From positions 9,685,873 to 9,749,872 of the forward strand of contig OW203745.1 of the NCBI GenBank assembly GCA_934045075.1: DNA of 64,000 nt. The letters are read 5' to 3'. The notes below the pieces were generated by a model that saw nothing but the letters and a program-made list of their open reading frames with translations, did no database searches and had not been told where the DNA came from. Shown piece after piece: positions 51,826-62,059 of this stretch (position 1 is the first letter of the stretch; each line of letters begins with the position of its first letter). A program made the translations under genes and the position numbers. Source of the stretch: Yponomeuta sedellus. Lineage: Eukaryota; Arthropoda; Insecta; Lepidoptera; Yponomeutidae.

Positions 51826-52405
51826 ACACCTCGTTTCAAAACAGCGATTAATGTTCAAATTATACCAAACCGACTATGTACAGATATTAGTAAATTTAGT
51901 AAACAAACGTAAATAAACAGAAAGACGTCAAGAGAATTGTGGAATTATTAATTATAAGACATTTGTTACGTTCCGTTCTGTACTCAAAGCGAATAAATGA
52001 ATTAAGAAGCGTGAACGTTTTGCTTCCTTTAAATAGACAGTTCACTACAAACTAATAACGAAATAAAGAAACTTGGAACATTTTTATCTACGAATAAATA
52101 AAAACTATTTTAGTTTCCTCTGTATATTTCACATAATTTACTAAGTTTCATCGTCACGTTTTTGTAACATGCGTAAAACGGAATAAAAATCTACACTAGT
52201 ATTTTTCTTGTCATGGAAAACAAACTTTGATCATAGACAATCTGATTGCAGTTCTGAATCTCTACTTAAGCAGTGATTGGCTGATCTCTACTCAAGAACT
52301 GTTGAAAATAAAGGGAGTGCTTGAGCATCGATTTAGCGCTCAAGTAATGATTGAGTGATCTGAGATCAATCTGTGCTTGAGCATCGTTCTGTAATACCGC
52401 CCTCA

Positions 52406-52890
52406 CACATACATCATTAACCCACTTAAAACATATACTCTCACTTTTCCTGCGCGTGCGAGCGTGCACGTGTGTATGAGGGTGTGTTTGTGTGTGTATG
52501 TGTGTGTGAGCGTGTGTTCGTGTAAATAAGGAGCTCATTGCAGGTTGCAAAGCCAAGTTGGAGCCCAGCTATTGCTGCAGCTTACAGCTAGTGCCGGTTT
52601 AATGTGCTACGACCTCTAGATGCTTCGATATGCTGCGTATAGACCAACAGAAGGAATACAAACGAAGTCTAACGAGTGGCATCGCCATCTGATGCGGTAA
52701 ACGCTCGGAGGAATAAAATATGATAATATCATATTTTTATTAGAAGTTGTTTAATACAAATATTAAAAAAAATTCAGAGCGAAAAAAGTCGTCAGATAAT
52801 TTCATACTCATATTCCATCACCAACAACATAATCTCCTAAGGACATTGTGAATTTGTAATCGCAATGACACGTTGGCTGTATCAAGTTGG
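52406..52890. other. GT-rich tract and unrecognised sequence
   Basis: 52465-52525 is rich in GTGTGTGT/GAGCGTGTG. 52855-52880 has AATCGCAATGACACG, a SINE-B scrap. No gene. Confidence 0.5.
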
Positions 52891-52893
52891 CAC

Positions 52894-53097
52894 ATAACAT
52901 AAACATACATACAGGCACATACATTGCTTCTGGCCCCACACTAGGATACCCTGTGTCGTGGGAACCAGAAACAACGACATCACATACATGTAAACATCCA
53001 AGACCTGGGGTTTTATTGTTCCCAGCCGGGGTTCGAACCCGGGGCCTCTTGCATGGTAGAGAGATGCACTACCGCTGCGCCAGAGAGGTTGTCTTCA
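52894..53097 (-). mobile_element. SINE-F
   Basis: GGCGCAGCGGTAGTGCATC, GGGTTCGAACCCCGGCTGG and CCCAGGTCTTGGATGTTTAC on the minus strand. Confidence 0.88.
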
Positions 53098-53268
53098 ACT
53101 TCAAGACTGTGTCTGTGTGTGTGTGTCTTACATACGTTTCTTGTCGTTCGTTAGCAAATGTTCGGTTGGTATATACCCGGTATTATTGACTTTTAAAAAA
53201 GCTAAGGAGATTTGATTCCTACTTATCGTGTTCTGCGAGACGGGTCGGTAGTAGAAAACGAACACCGA

Positions 53269-53425
53269 ACGGTGGTAGCGCAGTGGGCAGACTGAACCCT
53301 CAAGATGCAATTGGTTTGGATTTGATCTGAAGCGAATCATTCGTAACTTTGTTTTTCTGTGCAACTGCCGTTCATTTGTGAATCTTTCGTAACTGTTATT
53401 ACGAAATATGGTGTGCAAAATTATC
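53269..53425 (+). mobile_element. SINE-B, diverged
   Basis: ACGGTGGTAGCGCAGTGGGC (box A), a weak box B (GGTTTGGATTTGATC) and CGTAACTTTGTTTTTCTGTG, then decay. Confidence 0.6.
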
Positions 53426-53726
53426 GTGCACTATTAGTACCGGCTGTTACAGTTAACTGATTCATGGAATAGCCTGTAACCTATGCTCACCCTTAATGAT
53501 AATTTCTAAATTACTATAAGAAATAAAAGGCGCCTCGTTTTTCAAAACAAAACCACGAAGTTCTAACAATCCATGAAAATGCACGCGGGCTGTGGCGCAA
53601 CTTTAGACCGTCTTACCAGCCAGTCTGTATTCAAACAATACTTATAGTTCTTTGCCGCTGAACACTATGAGGTTCCATATTCAAAAAGTGCACGGTAAAG
53701 ATAATTGCGGCACACTTATAAAGACG
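53426..53726. other. Unrecognised spacer
   Basis: No feature seen. Confidence 0.4.
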
Positions 53727-53966
53727 GCACTTCCGTGCTTCGCAAGGCACGTTAAGCCGTTGGTGCCGGCTGTCATGTAATGGAAGTCGTTAAGCCATGT
53801 CAGAGGCCTTATGGGCGGTTTGATAACTACTGACAGTACGGCCCGCCACTGTCTTACAATCCTCCGCCAACCCGGACTTGGCCCCCGTGGTGGAGTATGG
53901 CATAACCTTCCTGCCATGCAGGAAGAGACCCGTGCCCCAGCAGTGGGGGCATACAAAGGTTGATAT
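53727..53966 (-). mobile_element. Repeat C
   Basis: CCGTGCTTCGCAAGGCACGT to CCCAGCAGTGGGGGCATAC; good copy. Confidence 0.9.
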
Positions 53967-54194
53967 CGATATCGACTTATAAAGAGGATTAAAAACTCAT
54001 TACTGCCAACTAAATGTTTCTTATAAAAATCACCACCTTTGGGTGCACTTAAAGTTTTCAAATGGATGAGATGACAAATGCTTACCTTTATTTTAACAAG
54101 ACATTACAGAAAACATATACACCTACAGACGTGTCAAGTGGCACGATAGTGAGTGATTGATAGTTAGACACTACAAAAGTTTTGTATATTCCAG

Positions 54195-54395
54195 ATTTTG
54201 AGAGCCACTTTCGTAACGGTTAACATTCTTGACTACTAAATCAAAGGTCGCGGGCTTAACATTCATTGGAGGATTAATGCTTAATTTGCACAAACAGACT
54301 AAGGCCAGTGTATATGTATTTCTATGCCTGTGATGTCTTTGCCTAGTGACAATAGCGCCGAGTATCCTAACTTGTGACCAGGACAATTGATTGCG
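54195..54395 (+). mobile_element. SINE-G-like, diverged
   Basis: GAGCCACTTTCGTAACGGTT (box A-like), AAAGGTCGCGGGCTTAACATT, CTGTGATGTCTTTGCCTAG and GAGTATCCTAACTTGTGACC. Confidence 0.55.
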
Positions 54396-54735
54396 TTATG
54401 TTTAAATTATTTGTGATCCATCCTAAGAACAAGGATGAGCCAAAGTATGCAATGCAGCTTGTTCCGAAGTCCAGCATACCTGCCAATCCAGCGGCTCTCC
54501 GGGATGGAAACCGATCGAGCAGGGTCGTCGCCCGACCTATTTCCATCTAAATTAACATCAGTAACTCGGCGGCGTAATGCCCCACATCCGCTAGCGGGTA
54601 CCGTTGGCAATGGGATCAAATTGTCGTTAGGGTATCGACTACTTCATTTGTCTACGATCCGTCGACAAGTTCTATTTTAAGTATATCAGGTTCTTTATTT
54701 TGTTGTAGGCCATCTATACATCACATTACTTTAAA
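54396..54735. other. GC-richer unrecognised stretch
   Basis: Opposing open frames (54407-54619 minus, 54435-54680 plus) across 54430-54640 lack a recognised domain. Could be a decayed mobile-element ORF. Confidence 0.35.
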
Positions 54736-54835
54736 TTGTAATGTCCTTGCCTGGTTACCAAAAGACAGGGTATTCTACCTCGGGACCAAAACAAGTGACT
54801 GTGTTGTGTGGAAGTTATTATGCTGAGGATGACTT
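54736..54835 (+). mobile_element. SINE-F/G body fragment
   Basis: AATGTCCTTGCCTGGTTACC, ACAGGGTATTCTACCTCGGG, ACAAGTGACTGTGTTGTGTG. Confidence 0.65.
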
Positions 54836-54929
54836 TGACTAGACTATCTGGGGTATTTCTACTCCATTCTAGAAAATGGCCATCGGTCAACCTCATCTAA
54901 CAATCTGCATAGTTTTCATTGCTTCTTCT

Positions 54930-55175
54930 TCAGGCAATATTAGTCCACTGCTGGACATAGCCCTCCCCTAAAGAGCGCCACGTGCTATCATAGGGGGTAA
55001 TGCCCATAATCCCCACGATGGGCATGCGGGTTGAGGATCGCAGTTTGGTGGAATTGTATTACAGGGGGCGCTGCTGCCCACCCCCCGGTTAGAGTCCCAT
55101 AGTCGCCTTTAACGACACCCGCGGGAAGAATTTGGGTTAGTGCTATTCTCTAGGCCGACACCAGACAGCAATTCA
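54930..55175 (-). mobile_element. Repeat D, near full length
   Basis: CAATATTAGTCCACTGCTGG to CTCTAGGCCGACACCAGAC; complement of 35729-35985. Confidence 0.85.
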
Positions 55176-55244
55176 TTGCTTATTATAGGCATAAACTGCT
55201 ATTGGCAACGTTGTTAGTAAACGGAGCCATCATAAATCAACCAG

Positions 55245-55430
55245 ATAGCCCGTACTCGTCCACTGCCAGATATAGGCCTCCTCTAAGACACGTCACTTCC
55301 TCCTGCCCTAGGCCGTCCTCAAACAGCCGCTTACAGCAATCTGCCACACATCGTCGCTCCAGACATCTGGTGGGCATCCTACGCGTTTCCCAGTTCGTGG
55401 TCTCAATTGAAGGCTCTTTGTACTCTATCG
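55245..55430. mobile_element. Repeat E-related LINE fragment
   Basis: CGTCCACTGCCAGATATAGGC, ATCGTCGCTCCAGACATCTG and TTTCCCAGTTCGTGGTCTC are familiar lepidopteran LINE motifs (recollection). Confidence 0.55.
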
Positions 55431-55439
55431 AGTGTTAGT

Positions 55440-55740
55440 TCCTCATCAATCCATTATGTTCCCATCAAGGGGCACGGGTCTCTTATCTGAGGAAGGCATA
55501 GGCTATACTCCACCAAGGGGGCCAAGTCTGGACTGGTGGAGGCTTACAAGTCTAGCTAGTGGCTGGTCTTACTGTCAGAAGTTTTCAAATCGCCCTAAGG
55601 CTTAACGACTGCCATCTATAGGCGGCAGCCAACACTAACTGCTTAACGTGCCTTGCGAAGCACGGAACCGCTTGGTAAATGCCATTAGCGTTAGCCACAG
55701 ACGGTTACCCATCCATGCACTAAATGCGCCCTCTGCAAGG
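55440..55740 (+). mobile_element. Repeat C, diverged
   Basis: TCAATCCATTATGTTCCCATC, GGGCACGGGTCTCTTATCTG, ACTCCACCAAGGGGGCC, then ACCCATCCATGCACTAAATGC. Confidence 0.82.
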
Positions 55741-56020
55741 CTTGCAAGAGTAGTGGCTGGTCTTACTGTCAGAAGTAAATAATTAAGTACTGTCGAGTGT
55801 TGGTTGACATCAAATAAAAACAAGCATTCAACGTGTCGTACTCTTGAGTCCAGCGGATGACGCATATTTAGGTCGCTTGCTGACCGTGTCACGATAGATT
55901 AGATTCCCACGGGACTCAGTTCTATTTGTTGTCGTGCTGCTGTGTTGTGAGACTTACTTCTTCTGTTCCGAAATTTACCTCTGGCTTCTACGTAATAAGA
56001 TGTTGTAAGCGTTTTATAAA
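55741..56020. other. Repeat C scrap and spacer
   Basis: GGCTTGCAAGAGTAGTGGCTG and TACTGTCAGAAG (55738-55777) duplicate a piece of the adjacent C copy. The rest is unrecognised. Confidence 0.5.
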
Positions 56021-56023
56021 ATA

Positions 56024-56710
56024 ACTAGCTGACCAAGCGAACTTCGTACCGCCTAAAAAAAGAAATAACGAAATCGGTTCTGCTGCTCTCGAGATTTGCG
56101 CGTAGCAACACATTCAGCGATTCATTTTCATATTATAGACTAGCTGACCCAGCGAACTTCGTACCGCCTAACAGTCGATTCTTTAATTTATTTTTTTATT
56201 TTTCTCTCCGTAAAAACCATCCTCGTACTTCAAGGAATATTCTTAAAAAAGAAATAACAAAATCGGTTCAGCTGTTCTCGAGATTTGCGCTTACCAACAC
56301 ATTCAGCGATTCATTTTTATATTAAAGAGAAGACTAGCTGACCCAGTGAACTTCGTACCATCGAACAGTCGATTCTTTAATATTTTTTGTTATTTTCCTC
56401 TCCGTAAGAACCAGCCTCGTAATTCAAGGAATATTTTAATAAAGGAATTAGCGAAATCGGTTCATCTGCTTTCGAGATTTGCGCTTACCAACACATTCGG
56501 CGATTAATTTTTATATTATAGATACACTAGCAGACCCAGCGAACTTCGTACCGCCTAACAGTCGATTTTTCGTTTTTTTTATTTTTCTCTCCGTAAGAAC
56601 CATCCTCATACTTCAAGGAATATTCTAAAAAAAGAATTAGCGAAATCGGTTCAGCTGCTCTCAAGATTTGCGCTTACCAACACACTCAGTGATTCATTTT
56701 TACATCATAG
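56024..56710 (+). mobile_element. Four repeat K units head-to-tail
   Basis: Units start ACTAGCTGACC/ACTAGCAGACC at 56024, 56139, 56333 and 56525, each ending CAGCGATTCATTTTnATATTATAG or a variant. The first unit lacks ~75 bp in the middle. Sequence differs between units, so this is not a recent amplification. Confidence 0.92.
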
Positions 56711-56740
56711 AAGATAAACATCAACTGTGTGTTTTAAATG

Positions 56741-56895
56741 TAATATGTTTTATTTAAAAACCTATTTAGAGGCTAAAAATTTCACCCATGCCGGGATTCG
56801 AACCCGCAACCTCTGGCTATCCGTACCTTGTTCTTATTATTGTTCCTTAGCACGGGTTAGTGCATTAAAAATAAAAATAGTGTAATATGTTTTAT
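56741..56895 (-). mobile_element. SINE-A, inverted head plus forward tail
   Basis: TAATATGTTTTAT at 56741-56753 and 56883-56895. Minus-strand 3' end and half of the tRNA-like domain (to CTATCCGTACC) is joined to the forward tail TTCCTTAGCACGGGTTAGTG. Confidence 0.93.
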
Positions 56896-56899
56896 GTTT

Positions 56900-57425
56900 A
56901 TATAAACAGAAAACTTGGTAATGAATAGGATAAGCAGATAAAGGACGATTTATATGGTCTGGTCTAGTTTAAATGTGAAGTAGTAATGCTAAAGTAATGC
57001 TGAAGGAAATCTTAAAAATGGGTGAGGTAATTTAAAATTTTTATAATGACAGATTGTATTAAGGAAATATAAAAAAATGGTGTAGAGGTTTGCACCGGTA
57101 CTATCTTAATCGGCCTAGTCCATAGATTATTCAACCCCTGCAGTTTTCGTATTTTTGTGATATCGACGTTTTCGTATTTATGTAACTATCACTAACTTAG
57201 CAAATCAAAATAAGATTTGTTAACTTAACCGTTTGCCCGGATTGGAAAGGATGGCTCAAGACAGTGGGGAGTGGAAGATCATGGAGAGATTTTGGCCCAG
57301 CAGTGGGACGTACATCTAAAAAACAAAACAAATGCAATTTTTGGCCAGTCACAAAAATTAACACTATCTTCCTAACTTAATTCTATCCAATAAACCCTCT
57401 TCGTGTTTTCTGCTAAGTAAGAAAT
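56900..57425. other. Unrecognised stretch
   Basis: TTTTGGCCCAGCAGTGGGACG (57291) is a LINE 3'-end scrap; otherwise nothing. Confidence 0.45.
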
Positions 57426-57429
57426 ATTT

Positions 57430-57730
57430 CAGGTCACTTGCAGGATGGGTGACCGTCCCGTGACTACCACTAGTGGCATTTTTTCCGAGCGCTTCCGTGC
57501 TTCGCAAAGCACGTCAAGCCGTTGGTGCCGGCTGTCATGTAGTGGCAGTCGTTAAGCCATGCCAGGGGCCTTATGGGCGGCTTGATAACTTCTGACAGTA
57601 AGACCCGCCACTGCCTTACAATCCTCCACCAACCCGGACTTGGCCCCCGTGGAGTATGGCCTAACCTTCCTGTGATGCAGGAAGAGACCCGTGCCTCCGC
57701 CGTGGGGACATACAAGGGTTGATATCGAAG
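57430..57730 (-). mobile_element. Repeat C, near full length
   Basis: GCAGGATGGGTGACCGTCCCG to GCCGTGGGGACATACAAGGG; complement of the family consensus. Confidence 0.9.
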
Positions 57731-57734
57731 AAAT

Positions 57735-58065
57735 ATTTCGGAGCCGTTTCGTATAAATTCTTTTGCTGACGCTCATAGCCGATTCGCTGTGTAGTTATCA
57801 GCCAATATCATCCATCGGTGTTTTATGTCGCCGAATAGGTTTAGGCGGGGGGTTCAAATAGGTTTAGGCGGTTTTGTGGGGGCTAAATAACGCGTTGCGG
57901 TCGGTTACCGCATAGCAACCGGATTTCCTTTTGTTTGGTTACTGTTTGGCATTATGGTGCTTTAAAATTGTGCCACGTAATTATGAAATTGACAGCTTTA
58001 TTACCGAGGTACAGTACTACACATCATAAAAGTCCCTTCGGGAATCTACGTTCGCGCAGACTAGG
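57735..58065. other. Unrecognised stretch
   Basis: AATAGGTTTAGGCGG occurs twice (57833-57872). No gene. Confidence 0.45.
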
Positions 58066-58071
58066 AAGTAG

Positions 58072-58115
58072 TCGGGTACTTTCGTTACACTAGGAAGTGT
58101 AACGAAAGTACCCGA
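58072..58115. repeat. 19-bp perfect hairpin, 6-bp loop
   Basis: TCGGGTACTTTCGTTACAC (58072-58090), TAGGAA, then the exact complement (58097-58115). Confidence 0.95.
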
Positions 58116-58985
58116 AGCTATAAGTACATTCAACATGATCTTTAACCGATACGGTTAAGGTGCAGAATTGATTGCCGCAGTAGCGCTACCTATTTCGCTC
58201 ACGCTAATATTGCCAAACTAATAGTCGATGACCTGCATCGTTGAAGTCGAATCAACCAACAGCAACAAAGGCGCGCGGCCTGCCATAAAATGAAACTATC
58301 TGATTGGTCGATCAACTTGCCGCACATCCAAAATTTGGTCATCTGCGTAGGTACATCCGCGAGACTTATTTCTTGTGTAGCACTGTACCAGCAGGGTGAA
58401 GGGGCAAAGATTTGCGAATGAAAGATATCAAAATGGTGGGTGATAGGCCTGTAAGAGACATTCCAGCTAGGGGAGCAAAATGCCACGTTAAGAGCGGTTT
58501 CGCACTACGTCCGATCCGAATCCGTGAAAATACGGGCCTAGAAATCTCGGACCTAATTCGGACATTGCTTATGCACTAGTCCGATTTCTGATCTAAACCC
58601 AAGCTGTCCCATAAACATGATTATTTTCCACTCGTGGGGTAACATGATGCAAGCATGCGCTGCCACACAGAACAGAACTAAACTGGATGCCTCTCGCCCC
58701 AGCCACGCCCCGCTCTCGTACGCAGCTCGGATTCGTTCCGTCAATAAATAACCTTATCCGAAATAGAGATTATCGGATGCCTCACCCATTTTTGAGATTT
58801 TCGTATTTTTTTAGCATTACTTACTACTTAACATTTCGACTAAACCAGACCATATAAAATTATAAATCGTCCTTTACCTGTTTATGTTGTTTTTTGCCAA
58901 GAAACCTGTTTATATTATAAATAAAACAAATAAAACCGTCGAAGGCTTCCAGTTTTTTTATTTATAAAAGCTTTATAACCTCACA
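58116..58985. other. Unrecognised stretch
   Basis: A 95-codon minus-strand frame (58199-58486) has no recognisable domain. 58500-58570 (CGCACTACGTCCGATCCGAA, AATCTCGGACC) and 58725-58770 suggest a dispersed GATCCGA-type repeat. Confidence 0.4.
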
Positions 58986-58989
58986 CACT

Positions 58990-59045
58990 TTTAGATTAAA
59001 ACGTATAATAAAACAAGTTATGATTTTTTTTCCATTGGTACCGCG
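58990..59045 (+). repeat. Motif shared with 28405-28460
   Basis: AAACGTATAATAAAACAAG, TTATGATTTTTTTTCCATTGG against 28411-28457. Element limits unknown. Confidence 0.6.
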
Positions 59046-59379
59046 TACCGCCTTAAAGGTACAGCAAAAATCCGCACCCTACTCGCGTGACTTGTTTTCT
59101 AATGGACTCTATGCACCATTGTAATTTACAAAACAGTTACCAAATTACTCGGCAACCGAACGCCGAGTAAAGCACGCACTACAGGATAAATATTTGTCAA
59201 ATGTAACGCAGTGTGCGTTTCAAATGTCCATTAGAGGCGACCGATTGCCCGCGCGGCTGGACGAGGGGCCTATTGCACCGACTCACCGCGGTTTAACAAA
59301 GCGAGGATTAGATTAGAATAAAAATATTTGTTGTACACACAGTTTTCTTCATCCAAAGTCTTCTATAATCTATAATCAG

Positions 59380-59650
59380 CCCACATCAACCCACTGCTGG
59401 GCATAAGCCTCCTTTTTATTGCGCCATTTCTCACGGACCTGTCCTAATCTGATCCATCTCTGACCCGCAACCCTCACGATGTCGTCTGACTATCGTGTCG
59501 GTGGTCTGCCTACCAACCTCCTTCCCGCCCTTGGCCACCACTCCGATACTGTCCTGGTCCACCGGCCGTCTTCCCTTCTAGCCAAGTGTCCCGCCCATCT
59601 TCACTTTAGCTCTGTGAGCCGCTTACCAACGTCTTCGGGCTTGGACCCAA
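59380..59650 (+). mobile_element. Repeat E, longer copy
   Basis: TCAACCCACTGCTGGGCATAA, TTGCGCCATTTCTCACGG, CCTACCAACCTCCTTCCCGC and AGCCAAGTGTCCCGCCCATC. The open frame 59479-59727 is a by-product. Confidence 0.6.
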
Positions 59651-59729
59651 ATGTCTTACATTATCTAAAGGATACTGTCCACTTTGTATGGGCGATTTGG
59701 CCAAACGTGAACAGTCAATTGAATTAAAA

Positions 59730-60820
59730 CTAAGTAGTAGGTTTTGTAGTATGAGTTAGTAAGAACCCTATTACAGTAATTAATTTGCATCAATATACCT
59801 GCATTGTGAGTTTTTTGCTGCAAGGTGTCCTATGATTTGCTTGCTTTATTTGCCTACCACAAAGTAAGTCCGGTACAAAATTCGTAGTTGGGCCGGGGTC
59901 ATCAATAAACGAACAATCGGGATCCATTTTTAACAAGCCAAAGTAGTAATAAAACAAACAATATTCACGAGAAGCAAAGAAACAGCAAAAACATTGATTG
60001 AATGAATGAATCGTTTTGTCTTTTTAGCCGGTGTCAATGACAATTCAAACAAACAACTTTTTTTTGTCTAGTGTTGCCATAAATAAATAGTTAACCCTCA
60101 AATCGAGATTATTTCTTTTAATCATTTTATCACACCAATAATTGAATACGACATATCTAGCAAGTATTCTAATGCCGTTGCATTAGTGTGTATTATTTTT
60201 TACCCAAATAATACTAAAACGCGATGCATTAGAAACTCCAAATTGTTTTCTGTGCAATTTGTATTCCTTAAATTGCAACACTGAAATAAAAATCAAGGCT
60301 GGATGACAAAATAAAGACTGGATTTGAGATAAAATTCTTATTAGTTTGTAACTGTTTAAAATGTCGATTGATACAACGAGATAAGCAAAAATATTCGTTT
60401 TGAAATTAATTATAATCAGGGGTTATTTCGATTTTTCCCTTACATTCTGTCCACGTTTGGCCTAAAATGGACAATGTCCTTTGATAAAGTCTATTTATTG
60501 AATATAGTTATTATTTAGTGTTGGCGATAGAACTCTTTATTTTTTAGTTTTCTTTTTATATATCGTCTTTTACACTTATTGTCAGTTTTAAATTTAGTTC
60601 TATTTTTTGTTGTGTCAGTGTCTAATATAAATAAACAGTTGCAGATCAAAAGCTTTAATTATTTTTTAAGAAAAGAATAGTAACGGCGCCCATACGGTGC
60701 TCAACACTTAGTAAATATTGATTACGAACAATTTATTTTTTTAAATACGTTTAGAAATTTTCCTTTGGTAGTTTTGACAAACAGAAAGTAAGATAAATCA
60801 AACAGAAAGGTTTTTGAAAT
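59730..60820. other. AT-rich unrecognised intergenic sequence
   Basis: No repeat family or open frame recognised; first long repeat-poor block before the right-hand gene. Confidence 0.45.
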
Positions 60821-60824
60821 GAAA

Positions 60825-60945
60825 TGAAATTTATTTTTCACTTTTTCAGCATTTACATGGTACGACGCATTTACATGGTACGAGGATTAGAAGTAACTAT
60901 TATAGTTTCATGTGAGATAAGGTCCACCACCCTTCGTACCTGAGT
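60825..60945 (-). mobile_element. Repeat N, reverse copy
   Basis: GAAATGAAATTTATTTTTCAC, ATTTACATGGTACGA (twice), AACTATTATAGTTTCATG and GGTCCACCACCCTTCGTAC. Complement of 24842-24992. Confidence 0.7.
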
Positions 60946-60947
60946 AG

Positions 60948-61072
60948 GATGTTATTGGGCATTCTGGACCAGCTTCCATTCGTTTGAGCTCACGACGCAC
61001 CGCGCCGGTTGGCGCGGCTTGTCGCTCTCTCAAACTCATTACAGCTATTCCAGAATACCCAATAACATCGAG
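60948..61072. mobile_element. 125-bp imperfect foldback
   Basis: GATGTTATTGGGCATTCTGG at the left and CCAGAATACCCAATAACATC at the right. The centre CGCGCCGGTTGGCGCG folds on itself. Confidence 0.8.
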
Positions 61073-61384
61073 TGATTCTAATTTATAGTTTCAATAATTT
61101 TACGAGCAACCTACACAGTTTATGATAAATTCCATCAATGAAAACGAATGACACTAGGAAGCTTGAGTGAATGCAACTCACCATCATCTTGGTGGAGATA
61201 GGTCCGCATAGTCACTGAGTTGAATTAAATAAAGGATCCCCAAGCTCAACTGAATTGTATTTACCCACTAGCTATGTTTTGTGCAGTTTCGTAATATACT
61301 AGATAAAACAGCACACATTATTTGCGGTATCGGTTAGGTTTCCTCATTAAGACAATGACATGAAATATTCCAAGTGATACTTGT

Positions 61385-61960
61385 ATTTACCCAGTCATAG
61401 TTTTGTGACCAGATTGGCTTCTCCCACTGAATGAGTTTAACACCACTGGTGTCTACTTTTCATAACAGTGACACAAAACTTTGCTTTTTCAACCCAGTTT
61501 GTTTTGTAGTCAGATTGACGTCTCCCACATGAACAAGGTACAACACCACAAATTTTGTTATCAGATTGACTTCCCGTGATGGCCCTTCATACAATAACAT
61601 AAAAGTACAATTTCAACTTAATCATATTTTGTGGTCAGATTGACGGCTCCCACTGTTAGAAAGATTCAGCACCACAAATTACTTTGTGATCAGATTGACT
61701 TCATGTGATGAACCTTCTTGCGCAACAGTGACACAAAACATTTTCGTCTTAACTGTATTTTATGGTCAGATTGACGTCTCCCATTGTAAAAAAGGTGATT
61801 CCAACACAACAAAATTTTGTGATCCTTTTCATGTGACACAAATACTGGGTGATTGGCAGAACCAGGAAATACTTGTATTTTAGGCATATTTTATGGTCGG
61901 CACAAAGAATACCTTACTTTTCCCACAAAAATGTTAGTGATCAGATTGAAGTCTCCTGTT
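61385..61960. repeat. Decayed tandem array, ~132-bp period
   Basis: Core type 1 (TTTTGTGGTCAGATTGACG + TCTCCCA) recurs near 61402, 61494, 61626, 61757 and 61888. Core type 2 (TTTGTGATCAGATTGACTTC + ATGTGAT) lies near 61547, 61682, 61810 and 61930. Like cores are mostly 120-135 bp apart, so each unit seems to hold two related half-units. Confidence 0.8.
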
Positions 61961-62059
61961 TATCGTTCACTACGGAAAACACAAAACATTGCACAGTAGG
62001 AAAAATGTACTTCTACAGTTACTTGAATCCTTGGGTATACTTAAGTAAAATCGTGAATT

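Larger units (their letters stand above)
50503..52405. mobile_element. 1.9-kb TIR element carrying a minisatellite
   Basis: Left end GGCCAGTATTACAGAAGCG and right end (complement) GGCGGTATTACAGAACGATG are inverted, both continuing CTCAAGC. CTCA flanks both sides (50503-50506, 52402-52405), a possible 4-bp target duplication. Subterminal zones on both sides repeat CTACTTAAG/ACTCAAG/CTTGAG many times, as transposase-binding repeats do. The interior holds a SINE-G and a 47-bp minisatellite but no transposase frame, so it is non-autonomous. Superfamily not assigned. Confidence 0.78.

Noticed and set aside
53681..54061. 126-codon minus-strand frame, the longest non-repeat-array frame
   Set aside because: It lies over repeat C; similar frames appear in other C copies (57470-57715, 17727-17945) but with different frameshifts, so it is a by-product of the repeat.
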